Part shown: positions 16,871-25,198 of the stretch, in pieces
How the letters are laid out: each line of letters opens with the position of its first letter
Numbering within the stretch: position 1 is the first letter of the stretch
Assembly (NCBI RefSeq): GCF_030317035.1
Contig: NZ_JASZYK010000001.1
Span: 1,178,001 to 1,242,000 of the forward strand
Direction: 5' to 3'
DNA from: Variovorax sp. J22G73
Lineage (GTDB): Bacteria; Pseudomonadota; Gammaproteobacteria; Burkholderiales; Burkholderiaceae_C
DNA: 64,000 nucleotides
Notes under the pieces: generated by a model
Told to the model about the DNA's origin: nothing
What the model saw: the letters and a program-made list of their open reading frames with translations, nothing else
Databases searched by the model: none
Program-made: the position numbers and the translations under genes

Positions 16871-17707
16871 ATGACTTCCCCAGCGCCTTCTTCCTTCTTC
16901 GCCGCCAACGCACTGGCGGGCCGCGTGGCCGTGGTCACGGGCGGCTCCTCGGGCATCGGCCTGGCCACCGTCGAGCTGCTGCTCGGTTGCGGCGCCGCCG
17001 TGGCGCTGTGCGGTCGCAATGCCGGGCGGCTCGACGCCGCCGTGGCCGGCCTGCGCAGGCAGCACCCGAAAGCCAGGCTGTTCGCGCAGCCCTGCGACGT
17101 GCTCGACGCCGGCTCGGTGCGGGCCTTTGCCGCCGCCAGCGAGGCCGCGCTCGGCCCGGCCGCCATGCTCGTCAACAACGCGGGGCAGGGCCGTGTCTCC
17201 ACCTTCGCCGACACCGACGACGCGGCCTGGACCGAAGAGCTCAACCTGAAGTTCTTCTCGGTGATCAACCCCACGCGCGCCTTTTTGCCGCAACTGGCCT
17301 CGCAGCGCACGGCGCTGGGCGATGCGTCCATCGTCTGCGCCAACTCGCTGCTGGCGCGCCAGCCCGAGCCGCACATGGTCGCCACCTCGGCCGCGCGCGC
17401 CGGCCTGCTGAACCTGGTGCGCTCCATGGCCACCGAGTTCGCGCCTCAGGGCGTGCGCGTGAACGGCATCCTGATCGGGCTGGTCGAGTCGGGCCAGTGG
17501 CGCCGCCGTTTCGAGGCGCGCGAAGACAAGTCGCAAGACTGGGCCGCCTGGAGCGGCCAGCTCGCCAGGAACAAGCACATCCCGCTGGGTCGGCTGGGGC
17601 TTCCGGGCGAAGCCGCGCGCGCGATCCTTTTCCTTGCTTCACCGCTCGCGTCGTACACGACGGGCAGCCACATCGACATCTCTGGAGGCCTTTCGCGCCA
17701 TGCATAA
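16871..17707 (+). CDS. SDR-family protein with a degenerate active site
   Basis: A 278-residue protein with an intact Rossmann site (TGGSSGIG at 23-30, NNAG at 102-105). Aligning its LLNLVRSMA helix to canonical SDRs puts Thr172 where the catalytic Tyr should be and Arg176 where the Lys should be; Ser159 remains. So the Y-x3-K dyad is missing. It may act by another mechanism, be a divergent reductase (some SDRs lack the dyad) or be a non-catalytic partner. Its stop overlaps the next start by 8 nt (ATGCATAA), pointing to translational coupling with the TPP enzyme. Confidence 0.85.
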   Translation: MTSPAPSSFFAANALAGRVAVVTGGSSGIGLATVELLLGCGAAVALCGRNAGRLDAAVAGLRRQHPKARLFAQPCDVLDAGSVRAFAAASEAALGPAAMLVNNAGQGRVSTFADTDDAAWTEELNLKFFSVINPTRAFLPQLASQRTALGDASIVCANSLLARQPEPHMVATSAARAGLLNLVRSMATEFAPQGVRVNGILIGLVESGQWRRRFEAREDKSQDWAAWSGQLARNKHIPLGRLGLPGEAARAILFLASPLASYTTGSHIDISGGLSRHA

Positions 17708-19415
17708 CCCCACGAACAACAACACAGTCACCGTCGGCGCCGTCGTCGCCGCCTTTCTCGAGCAGTGCGGCGTCAAGGCCGCCTTCGGGGTGATCTCGAT
17801 CCACAACATGCCCATCCTCGATGCCTTCGCGCAGCGCGGCGCCGTGCGCTTCGTGCCGGCGCGCGGCGAGGCCGGCGCGGGCAACATGGCCGACGCCTAT
17901 GCGCGCTCCACCGCCAGCCTGGGCGTGTGCCTCACCAGCACCGGCCCGGCCGCCGGCAACATCGCCGGCAGCCTGGTCGAAGCGCTGACGGCCGGCGCGC
18001 CGCTGCTGCACATCACGGGGCAGATCGAGACGCCCTACCTCGACAAGGGCATGTCGTACATCCACGAGGCGCCCGACCAGCTCACCATGCTCAAGGCCGT
18101 GTCCAAGGCGGCCCTGCGCGTGCGCAGCGTGGAAACGGTGCTGGGCACGCTCAAGCGCGCCGTGCAGCTCGCCATGACGGCGCCGACCGGCCCGGTGAGC
18201 GTCGAGATTCCGATCGACATCCAGTCCGCGCTGACCACGATGCCGGCCGACCTGTCGCCCCTGCCCATCGAGCTGCCCGTGCCGTCGAAGGCGGCGCTCG
18301 ATGCGCTGGCCACGCGCCTGGCCGCGGCCAGGCGCCCGATGCTGTGGGTCGGCGGCGGCGCGCGCCATGCGGGCGCGGCCATCCGCCGCCTGCAGAAACT
18401 GGGCTTCGGCGTGGTCACGACCACGCAGGGCCGCGGCACGGTGCCCGAGGACGACGCCGGTTCGCTCGGCTCGTACAACATCCACAAGCCGGTCGAGGCG
18501 CTCTACCAGCGCTGCGACGCGATGCTGGTGGTCGGCTCGCGCCTGCGCGGCAACGAAACGCTGAAGTACGAGCTGAAGCTGCCGCGCCCGCTGCTGCGCA
18601 TTGACGCCGACGCCGCCGCCGAAGGCCGCGGCTACGCCACCGAGCAGTTCGTCTGCGGCGATTCGGCGCTGGCCCTCGACGGCCTGGCCGACCGCCTCGA
18701 AGCCGCGAACTACCAGGCTGACCCCGCGCTGCTCACCGAGCTGCGCGCTGCGCACGCGCAGGCGGTGGCCTCGCTCACCGACGGCCTGGGGCCTTACGCT
18801 GAGCTGGTGAAGGCGCTGCAAGCGGCGGCCGGGCGCAACTTCAACTGGGTGCGCGACGTGACCGTGTCGAACAGCACCTGGGGCAACCGCGAGCTGCGCA
18901 TCTTCGCGCCCAGCGCCGGCGTGCACGCCACGGGCGGCGGCATCGGGCAGGGCATGCCGATGGCCATCGGCGCGGCCGTGGGAGCGGCGGAAACCGCATC
19001 GGGCCGCAAGACCTTCTGCCTGGCCGGCGACGGCGGCTTCATCCTGAACCTGGGCGAGCTCGCCACCGCCGTGCAGGAAAAGGCGGACATGGTCATCGTG
19101 CTCATGAACGACAAGGGCTACGGCGTCATCAAGAACATCCAGGACGCGCAGTACGGCGGGCGCCGCTGCTACGCCGACCTGCACACGCCCGACTACGCGC
19201 TGCTGTGCAAGTCGCTGCAGCTGCCGCACACCCGCGTGCAGCGCATCGACGAGCTGAAGGCCAAGCTGGGCGAGGCGCTGGCGCAGAAGGGCCCGTTCCT
19301 GCTGGAGATCGACATGCTCTCCATCGGCGATTTCAAGAGCGCCTTCGCCGGTCCGCCGACCAACACCGTCACGCAGATTCCGGCGCTCGGCAAGGCCGCC
19401 GCTTCGGTGGAGTGA
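17700..19415 (+). CDS. Thiamine-pyrophosphate-binding enzyme (acetolactate synthase/decarboxylase-like)
   Basis: A 571-residue TPP enzyme of the acetolactate synthase/benzoylformate decarboxylase superfamily. N-terminal PYR domain (about 10-175) with the activating Glu57 in ARGEAGAGNMADAYAR; central domain about 195-330; C-terminal PP domain with the GDG motif at 443-445 and NDKGYG about 26 residues later, the Mg-TPP site. It probably decarboxylates a 2-oxo acid from ring cleavage, with the aldehyde passed to the aldehyde dehydrogenase at 20244. Ribosome site GGAGG lies 11 nt upstream of the ATG at 17700. The next gene follows the stop by 5 bp. Confidence 0.88.
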   Translation: MHNPTNNNTVTVGAVVAAFLEQCGVKAAFGVISIHNMPILDAFAQRGAVRFVPARGEAGAGNMADAYARSTASLGVCLTSTGPAAGNIAGSLVEALTAGAPLLHITGQIETPYLDKGMSYIHEAPDQLTMLKAVSKAALRVRSVETVLGTLKRAVQLAMTAPTGPVSVEIPIDIQSALTTMPADLSPLPIELPVPSKAALDALATRLAAARRPMLWVGGGARHAGAAIRRLQKLGFGVVTTTQGRGTVPEDDAGSLGSYNIHKPVEALYQRCDAMLVVGSRLRGNETLKYELKLPRPLLRIDADAAAEGRGYATEQFVCGDSALALDGLADRLEAANYQADPALLTELRAAHAQAVASLTDGLGPYAELVKALQAAAGRNFNWVRDVTVSNSTWGNRELRIFAPSAGVHATGGGIGQGMPMAIGAAVGAAETASGRKTFCLAGDGGFILNLGELATAVQEKADMVIVLMNDKGYGVIKNIQDAQYGGRRCYADLHTPDYALLCKSLQLPHTRVQRIDELKAKLGEALAQKGPFLLEIDMLSIGDFKSAFAGPPTNTVTQIPALGKAAASVE

Positions 19416-19420
19416 GGCAA

Positions 19421-20227
19421 GTGAACGTGCTGCGCATTGCTCTCATCGGCTGCGGTGCCATCGGCACCTCGGTGCTCGAACTGCTGCGGGGCGACGCCGC
19501 GCTGCAGGTGGTCGCCGTCGTCGTGCCCGCCGAGGGCGTGGCCGCGGCGCAAGACGCCGTGCGGCAGCTCGCACCCGGCGTGCAGGTGGCCAGCAGCGTG
19601 CCGGCCAGCGGCATCGACCTGGTGGTCGAGACCGCGGGGCATGCCGCCATCGAGCAGCATGTGCTGCCCGCGCTCGCGCGCGGCACGCCCTGCGTCGTGG
19701 CGTCGGTCGGTGCGCTGTCGGCCGCCGGCTTCGCCGAGCAGCTCGAGGCCGCCGCCGTCGCGGGCCGCACGCAGGTGCAGCTGATTGCGGGGGCCATCGG
19801 CGCCATCGACGCGCTGGCCGCCGCGCGCATCGGCGGCCTAGACAGCGTGCGCTACACCGGACGCAAGCCGCCGCAGGCATGGAAGGGCACGCCGGCCGAA
19901 CAGGGCCGCGACCTCGATGCGCTGGCGCAGCCGGCCATCATCTTCGAAGGCAGCGCGCGCGAAGCGGCCCTGCTGTACCCGAAGAACGCCAACGTGGCGG
20001 CCACCGTGTCGCTCGCGGGGCTGGGGCTCGACCGCACGCTGGTGCGCCTCATTGCCGACCCCGCCACCACGGAGAACGTGCACACGGTCGAAGCCGAAGG
20101 CGCCTTCGGCAGCTTCGAGCTGACCATGCGCAACAAGCCGCTCGCGGCCAACCCCAAGACTTCCGCGCTCACCGTGTACAGCGCCGTGCGCGCGCTGCGC
20201 AACCGCGTGGCGCCCCTTGCCATCTGA
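19421..20227 (+). CDS. nadX: Aspartate dehydrogenase family protein
   Basis: A 268-residue NAD(P)-dependent enzyme. The N-terminal Rossmann motif IALIGCGAIG starts at residue 6; the C-terminal part has the aspartate dehydrogenase/DUF108 signature (AGAIGAIDALAAARIGGLD, YTGRKPPQAWKGTPAE, and ALLYPKNANVAATVSLAGLG). The known reaction is L-aspartate to iminoaspartate/oxaloacetate and ammonia; in NAD synthesis the gene sits beside nadA/nadC, which are absent here. It lies between a TPP enzyme and an aldehyde dehydrogenase, so it more likely acts on an amino- or imino-dicarboxylate from catabolism. The start is a GTG at 19421 directly before the Rossmann fold, with GGAG 8 nt upstream. The gene symbol denotes family only. 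Confidence 0.85.
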   Translation: MNVLRIALIGCGAIGTSVLELLRGDAALQVVAVVVPAEGVAAAQDAVRQLAPGVQVASSVPASGIDLVVETAGHAAIEQHVLPALARGTPCVVASVGALSAAGFAEQLEAAAVAGRTQVQLIAGAIGAIDALAAARIGGLDSVRYTGRKPPQAWKGTPAEQGRDLDALAQPAIIFEGSAREAALLYPKNANVAATVSLAGLGLDRTLVRLIADPATTENVHTVEAEGAFGSFELTMRNKPLAANPKTSALTVYSAVRALRNRVAPLAI

Positions 20228-20243
20228 GCCTTCGAGTGACCCC

Positions 20244-21719
20244 ATGATTTCTTCCGAACTCCTTCCGATCTGCATCGCCGGCGAATGGCGCCTGGGCGGC
20301 GGCGACGTCTACGAAAGCCTGTACCCCGCCACCGGCGAGCCCATCGCGCGCCTGAAGGCCGCGAGCCTGGCCGACGTGGAAGAGGCCATCAGCCGCGCCG
20401 ACCACGCCTTTCGCACCAGCGGCTGGGCGCAGCGCCTGCCGCACGAACGCGCCGCCGTGCTGCACCGCGTGGCGCAGATCATTCGCGAAGAGGGCGAGTC
20501 GCTGGCGCAGAAGCAGCGCCTGGACAACGGCAAGCCCATCACCGAAACCCGCAATCTGGTGGCCAGCGCCGCGGGCACCTTCCAGTTCTTTGCCGCCGCG
20601 CTGGAAACGCTCGAAGAAACCATCACGCCCTCGCGTGGCGCCTTCGTCACCCTGAGCGTGCACGAGCCCATGGGCGTGGTCGCGGCCATCACGCCGTGGA
20701 ACTCGCCCATTGCCAGCGAGGCGCAAAAGCTCGCGCCCGCGCTGGCCGCGGGCAACGCGGTGGTCGTGAAGCCGGCCGAAGTGACGCCGCTGATGGCGCT
20801 GGAGCTGGCCCGCATCTGCGAGCTGGCCGGCGTGCCCAAGGGCATCGTGAGCGTGCTGCCGGGCCGGGGCTCGGTGATTGGCGACGCCATCACCAAGCAC
20901 CCGCTGGTCAAGCGCGTGTCGTTCACCGGCGGCACCACCACCGGCAAGCACATCGCGCACATCGCGGCCGACAAGATGATGCCGGTGTCGCTGGAGCTGG
21001 GCGGCAAGTCGCCGACCATGGTGCTGGAAGACGCCGACCTCGACCACGCGGTGAACGGCGTGCTGTACGGCATCTTCAGTTCGTCGGGCGAGTCGTGCAT
21101 CGCGGGTTCGCGCCTGTTCGTGGCGCGCGGCATCTACGACGAATTTCTCACCCGCCTGTCCGAAGGCGCCAACGCGCTGCGCGTGGGCGACCCGGCGTCG
21201 GAACGCACGCAGATGGGCCCGCTCATCACCGCGAAGCACCGCGAAGGCATCGAGCGCTACGTGGAGCTCGGCGTATCCGAAGGCGGCAGGATTCGCACGG
21301 GCGGCGTACGCCCGCATGGCGCCGGCTATGACCACGGCTACTTCTACAAGCCGACCATCATCGAAGGCCTGGGCAACAGCGCGCGCACCACGCAGGAAGA
21401 AATCTTCGGCCCCGTGCTGGTCGCGATGCCCTTCGACAACGAAGAAGAACTCATCGCCCAGGCCAACGACAGCGTGTACGCGCTTGCGGCCGGCGTGTGG
21501 AGCCGCGACTTCAAGCGCGCGTGGAAGCTGGGCCGCGCGGTGCAGGCCGGCACCGTATGGGTCAACACCTACAAGCAGTTTTCCGTGTCCACGCCGTTCG
21601 GCGGCTGGCGCGACAGCGGCCTGGGCCGCGAGAAGGGCCGCGAAGGCATCTTCCAGTACATGGAGCAGAAGAGCATGTACTGGGGCACCAACGAACAGCC
21701 CCTGCCTTGGGCGAACTGA
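20244..21719 (+). CDS. Aldehyde dehydrogenase family protein
   Basis: A 491-residue NAD(P)-dependent aldehyde dehydrogenase of usual family length. The general base Glu251 is in LELGGKSP, the nucleophile Cys285 in GESCIAGSR, and the cofactor-binding TPWNSP, KPAEVTPL and FTGGTTTG segments are present. The C-terminal GREKGREGIFQYMEQKSMYWG is typical of betaine/gamma-aminobutyraldehyde-like subfamilies. Likely role: oxidise the aldehyde released by the TPP enzyme or ring-cleavage hydrolysis. The ATG at 20244 is chosen because the family N-terminus (ICIAGEW) begins about ten residues later. Confidence 0.93.
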   Translation: MISSELLPICIAGEWRLGGGDVYESLYPATGEPIARLKAASLADVEEAISRADHAFRTSGWAQRLPHERAAVLHRVAQIIREEGESLAQKQRLDNGKPITETRNLVASAAGTFQFFAAALETLEETITPSRGAFVTLSVHEPMGVVAAITPWNSPIASEAQKLAPALAAGNAVVVKPAEVTPLMALELARICELAGVPKGIVSVLPGRGSVIGDAITKHPLVKRVSFTGGTTTGKHIAHIAADKMMPVSLELGGKSPTMVLEDADLDHAVNGVLYGIFSSSGESCIAGSRLFVARGIYDEFLTRLSEGANALRVGDPASERTQMGPLITAKHREGIERYVELGVSEGGRIRTGGVRPHGAGYDHGYFYKPTIIEGLGNSARTTQEEIFGPVLVAMPFDNEEELIAQANDSVYALAAGVWSRDFKRAWKLGRAVQAGTVWVNTYKQFSVSTPFGGWRDSGLGREKGREGIFQYMEQKSMYWGTNEQPLPWAN

Positions 21720-21734
21720 AAGGCAAGACACACC

Positions 21735-22706
21735 ATGAGCGTACTTGGCATCGACCAGATCACCTACGGCGCGGACGACCTGCCCGCATGCCGCCAGTTC
21801 TTCGAGGACTGGGGCCTCGCACTGAAGGCGCAGGCGCCCGACGAACTCGTGTTCGAGTGCCTCAACGGCTGCAAGGTCGTCGTCGCGGCGTCGAACAAGC
21901 AGGGGCTGCCGCCCGCTATGGAAGAGGGCCCGACCTTGCGCGAAGTGGTGTGGGGCGTGCAGGGCGATGCCGACCTCGACCGCTACGCCGCCGCCATCGC
22001 GCAAGAGCCGGCCTTCTTCGACACCACCGTCGACGGCGCGCGCCGCATCGGCTGCATCGACCCCAACGGGCTGGCCGTGCGCCTGCAGGTCAGCCGCAAG
22101 CACGCGGTGCAAGTGGATTGCGGCGCCATGAACACCTGGAACGCCAAGCCGCGCATCAACCAGGCCGCGCCGGTCTACGAGCGCGCCACGCCCATCGAAG
22201 TGGGCCACGTGGTGTTCTTCGTGAGCGACGTGAAGGCCACGAGCGCGTTCTACGCGCAGCGCTTCGGCTTCGTCGCCTCCGACAGCTACCCCAACCGCGG
22301 TGCCTTCATGCGCTGCGCGCCCGAAGGCGGCCACCACGACCTGTTCCTGCTGCAGATTCCCTCGGGCAAGCGCGGGCTCAACCACGTGGCCTTCACGGTG
22401 CGCGACATCCACGAGGTGTTTGGCGGCGGCCTGCACTTTTCGCGGCGGGGCTGGGAGACACAACTGGGCCCGGGGCGCCACCCGGTGTCGTCCGCGTACT
22501 TCTGGTACTTCAAGAACCCGGCCGGCGGCCTCATCGAGTACTACGCCGACGAAGACCAGCTCACCGCCGACTGGCAGCCGCGCGAGTTCGAGCCCGGCCC
22601 CACCGTGTTCGCCGAGTGGGCGGTCGACGGCGGGCTCGACGGCCACACGCGCCGCCAGAAGAACGCGGAAGGCCCCAAAGGTGCTTTCCTGACCGAGAAG
22701 AAATGA
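21735..22706 (+). CDS. VOC-family protein, type I extradiol dioxygenase-like
   Basis: A 323-residue protein of two vicinal-oxygen-chelate repeats (about 5-125 and 150-290). The C-terminal repeat has the three iron-ligand contexts: His in VGHVVFFV, His in NHVAFTV and Glu in GGLIEYY, and a near-perfect extradiol dioxygenase signature in GRHPVSSAYFWYFKNP...E (Trp instead of an aliphatic residue before Tyr). The N-terminal repeat lacks ligands, as in known two-domain enzymes. It probably opens the catecholic ring made by the hydroxylases of this island. The stop overlaps the next start (ATGA). Confidence 0.83.
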   Translation: MSVLGIDQITYGADDLPACRQFFEDWGLALKAQAPDELVFECLNGCKVVVAASNKQGLPPAMEEGPTLREVVWGVQGDADLDRYAAAIAQEPAFFDTTVDGARRIGCIDPNGLAVRLQVSRKHAVQVDCGAMNTWNAKPRINQAAPVYERATPIEVGHVVFFVSDVKATSAFYAQRFGFVASDSYPNRGAFMRCAPEGGHHDLFLLQIPSGKRGLNHVAFTVRDIHEVFGGGLHFSRRGWETQLGPGRHPVSSAYFWYFKNPAGGLIEYYADEDQLTADWQPREFEPGPTVFAEWAVDGGLDGHTRRQKNAEGPKGAFLTEKK

Positions 22707-23740
22707 CCGCAGACCCCAGCCACCCGACCACCATGCAACGACGATTCCACCTTTCCGTCCTGTTCGCCGCACTGACTGCATTCGCCGCATTCACCGCGGC
22801 CGCTCCCGCGCACGCGCAACAGAAGACCGATGCGCAGAAGCAGCTCGCCAGCGAGCGCTTCACCCTCATCTCGCCGTTCCCGCCCGGCGGCCCGGTCGAC
22901 ACGCTGGCCCGCGTGCTGTCCGACGGCCTGGCCAAGCGCTACGGCCAGGCGGCCGTCGTCGACAACCAGGTCGGCGCGGCCGGCAACATCGGCATGGAGA
23001 AGGTCAAGCGCGCCAAGGGCGACGGCCACACGCTGCTGGTGATTCCGGCGGGCAACGTCACCATCAACCCGACGCTGATGCCCGCGTTTCCGTTCGATAT
23101 GGCGAAAGACTTCGTGCCCATCACCATGCTGGCCAAGGCGCCCAACGTGCTGGTGGCCTCGCCCTCGTCGGGCATCAGGAACGCGAAGGAACTGGTGGCG
23201 CAGGCCAAGGCCAGGCCCAACACGCTGTCGTACGCCTCGCCCGGCGTGGGCAGCGGCCTGCACCTGGCGGGCGAGCTCTTCAAGCAGCAGGCCGGCATCG
23301 ACATGCTGCACGTGCCCTACAAGGGCACGGCGCCCGCGCTCAACGACGTGCTGGGCGGCTCGGTGCCGCTCATGTTCAGCAACCTGCCGGCGACGCTGCC
23401 GTTCCTGAAGCAGGGCAAGCTGGTGGCCATCGGCATCACCGAGGCCCATCGCAGCGCCGCGGCGCCCGACATTCCCACGCTGGCGGAGCAGGGCATCCAG
23501 GGCGTGTCCGTCACTTCGTGGTACGGGCTGATGGCGCCCAGTGGCACGCCGCCCGCGGTGGTCGAGCAGCTCGCGAAGGATGCCGCCGAGATGCTCGCGC
23601 AGCCCGAGGTGCGCGAGCGCCTGAAGCTGCAGGGCATGACCGACGCGGCCATGAAGCCGGCCGAGTTCGCCAGCTACATCCGCGATGAGACGGCCGTGTG
23701 GGCCAGGATCATCAAGGCCCGCAACATCGTTGCCGAGTAA
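22703..23740 (+). CDS. Bug/TctC-family periplasmic solute-binding protein
   Basis: A 345-residue orphan receptor, the second of this family in the island. The ATG at 22703 overlaps the previous stop (ATGA); an ATG ten codons later (22733) would start right at a standard signal peptide (MQRRFHLSVLFAALTAFAAF, ending AHAQ), so either may be used. The mature part has the family hallmarks FPPGGPVDTLARVL, GQAAVVDNQVGAAGNIG, PYKGTAPALNDVLGGSVPL and IPTLAEQGI. It likely captures an aromatic carboxylate in the periplasm. Confidence 0.88.
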   Translation: MTADPSHPTTMQRRFHLSVLFAALTAFAAFTAAAPAHAQQKTDAQKQLASERFTLISPFPPGGPVDTLARVLSDGLAKRYGQAAVVDNQVGAAGNIGMEKVKRAKGDGHTLLVIPAGNVTINPTLMPAFPFDMAKDFVPITMLAKAPNVLVASPSSGIRNAKELVAQAKARPNTLSYASPGVGSGLHLAGELFKQQAGIDMLHVPYKGTAPALNDVLGGSVPLMFSNLPATLPFLKQGKLVAIGITEAHRSAAAPDIPTLAEQGIQGVSVTSWYGLMAPSGTPPAVVEQLAKDAAEMLAQPEVRERLKLQGMTDAAMKPAEFASYIRDETAVWARIIKARNIVAE

Positions 23741-23750
23741 GGACCGCGCC

Positions 23751-24926
23751 ATGAAGACAAGCGAATCCACCATCGGCATCGTCGGTGCCGGCATCGGGGG
23801 CCTGGTGGCCGCCATTGCGCTGAAACGCGCGGGGCACGACGTGGTCGTGTTCGAGCAGGCGAAGCAGTTCGCCCGCGTGGGCGCGGACATCAACCTCACG
23901 CCCAACGCCGTGCGCGCGCTCGACGGCCTGGGCGTGGGCGAGGCGGCCCGCGTGACGGCGGCACGCCCGTCGCACCGCATCAGCCGCACCTACGACACGG
24001 GCGAAGAAACCTCGCGGCTCGAAATGGCCGACTCGGCCGAGCAGCGCTACGGCGCGCCGCAGCTCACCATCCACCGCGCCGACCTGCTGGCCGCGCTGGC
24101 CGACATGTTCCCGGCGGAGCAGGTCGTGCTGGGCAAGCGCGCCGGGAAGATCACGCCCGACGCGCAGGGCGTGACCGTGGACTTCACCGATGGCACCGGC
24201 GCGCGCGTCGGCGCGCTGATCGGCGCCGACGGCATCCACTCGTGCGTGCGCACCGCCATGTTCGGCGCCGAGAGCCCGCGCTTCACCGGCATCGTGGCGT
24301 ACCGCGCCGTGGTGCCGGCCGAGCGCGTGGCCGGCGTGCCCAACCTGGGCGCCTTCACCAAGTGGTGGGGCCCGAACCCGCAGAGCCAGATCGTCACCTT
24401 CCCGCTGAACCGGGGCAGGGACATCTTCATCTTCGCGACCACGCCGCAAGACACCTGGCACCTGGAGTCGTGGACCGCGCCCGGCAGCGTCGACGAGCTG
24501 CGCGAGCAGTACGTGGCCTACCACCCCGAGGCGCGCGCCTTGCTCGACGCCTGCGACACGGTGCTGAAGACCGCGCTGTACGAACGCGACCCGATGCCCG
24601 CCTGGACGCAGGGCCGCATGGCGCTGCTGGGCGACGCAGCGCACCCGATGCTGCCCTTCATGGCGCAGGGCGCGGGCATGGCCATCGAAGACGCGGTGGT
24701 GCTCGCGCGCCACCTCGAGGGCGTGGCCATGGCCGACGTGCCCGCCGCGCTGAAAGACTTCGAGCGCGCCCGCATCGAACGCGCCAGCCAGGTGCAGCTC
24801 GGCTCGCGCGGCAACAACTGGCTGCGCGAAGGCGGCAACGCCGACTGGGTCTACGGCTACGACGCATGGAGCGCGCCACTGGGTTCACTGGGCGCGCCTG
24901 CCCACGCGGTTATGGCGCCCGCCTGA
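23751..24926 (+). CDS. FAD-dependent aromatic monooxygenase, 6-hydroxynicotinate 3-monooxygenase-like
   Basis: A 391-residue class A flavoprotein hydroxylase. The FAD site GAGIGG is at 12-17, the DG motif is ALIGADGIHSCVR, and the GD motif is LLGDAAHPMLPFMAQGAGMAIEDA. The C-terminal ERASQVQ...WVYGYD closely recalls the NicC enzymes that convert 6-hydroxynicotinate to 2,5-dihydroxypyridine with decarboxylation, as does KWWGPN in the middle. That likeness is from memory of the family and not from alignment; salicylate-type hydroxylases are the alternative. TAAGGA precedes the ATG at 23751, 10 bp after the previous stop. Confidence 0.87.
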   Translation: MKTSESTIGIVGAGIGGLVAAIALKRAGHDVVVFEQAKQFARVGADINLTPNAVRALDGLGVGEAARVTAARPSHRISRTYDTGEETSRLEMADSAEQRYGAPQLTIHRADLLAALADMFPAEQVVLGKRAGKITPDAQGVTVDFTDGTGARVGALIGADGIHSCVRTAMFGAESPRFTGIVAYRAVVPAERVAGVPNLGAFTKWWGPNPQSQIVTFPLNRGRDIFIFATTPQDTWHLESWTAPGSVDELREQYVAYHPEARALLDACDTVLKTALYERDPMPAWTQGRMALLGDAAHPMLPFMAQGAGMAIEDAVVLARHLEGVAMADVPAALKDFERARIERASQVQLGSRGNNWLREGGNADWVYGYDAWSAPLGSLGAPAHAVMAPA

Positions 24927-24965
24927 GCGCCGATTCATTTCCCCCTCACCCCACGGAGGCCCCCG

Positions 24966-25187
24966 ATGCAACAAGACCGCTACCTGCAACCGCACCAGGC
25001 GCGCCAGCGCCCCGCGACCACCTACGAAGACCTGCTGGGCGACGTGATCGAACGCGCCTTCGCCGACGGCATCCACGACCTGCCCGGCCTGGTGCAGCGC
25101 CTGAACGACAGCGGCCTCGCCACGCCCGGCGGCCAGCCCTGGACCGAGGCGCTGTACCGCAAGGAAATGGCCGCGCTGGCCGCCTGA
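24966..25187 (+). CDS. Small recombinase-like helix-turn-helix protein
   Basis: A 73-residue protein with GGAGG 6 nt upstream. Its C-terminal half (GLVQRLNDSGLATPGGQPWTEALYRKEM) resembles the DNA-reading 'recombinase' helix-turn-helix of large serine recombinases, where a short helix is followed by P-x-G-x-x-W-T. No catalytic domain is present, so it is not a recombinase. It lies between the monooxygenase and the Rieske oxygenase, 11 bp before the latter, and may be a small regulator or an accessory protein of the oxygenase. Confidence 0.7.
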   Translation: MQQDRYLQPHQARQRPATTYEDLLGDVIERAFADGIHDLPGLVQRLNDSGLATPGGQPWTEALYRKEMAALAA

Positions 25188-25198
25188 GAGGAACCCCC

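Noticed and set aside
15011..17578. An 855-codon minus-strand frame over hydrolase, IclR and SDR genes
   Set aside because: Spans three unrelated real genes on the other strand; low-complexity Arg/Gly/His translation.
20169..22790. An 873-codon minus-strand frame over the aldehyde dehydrogenase and VOC genes
   Set aside because: Shadow of two clear genes; no domain features.
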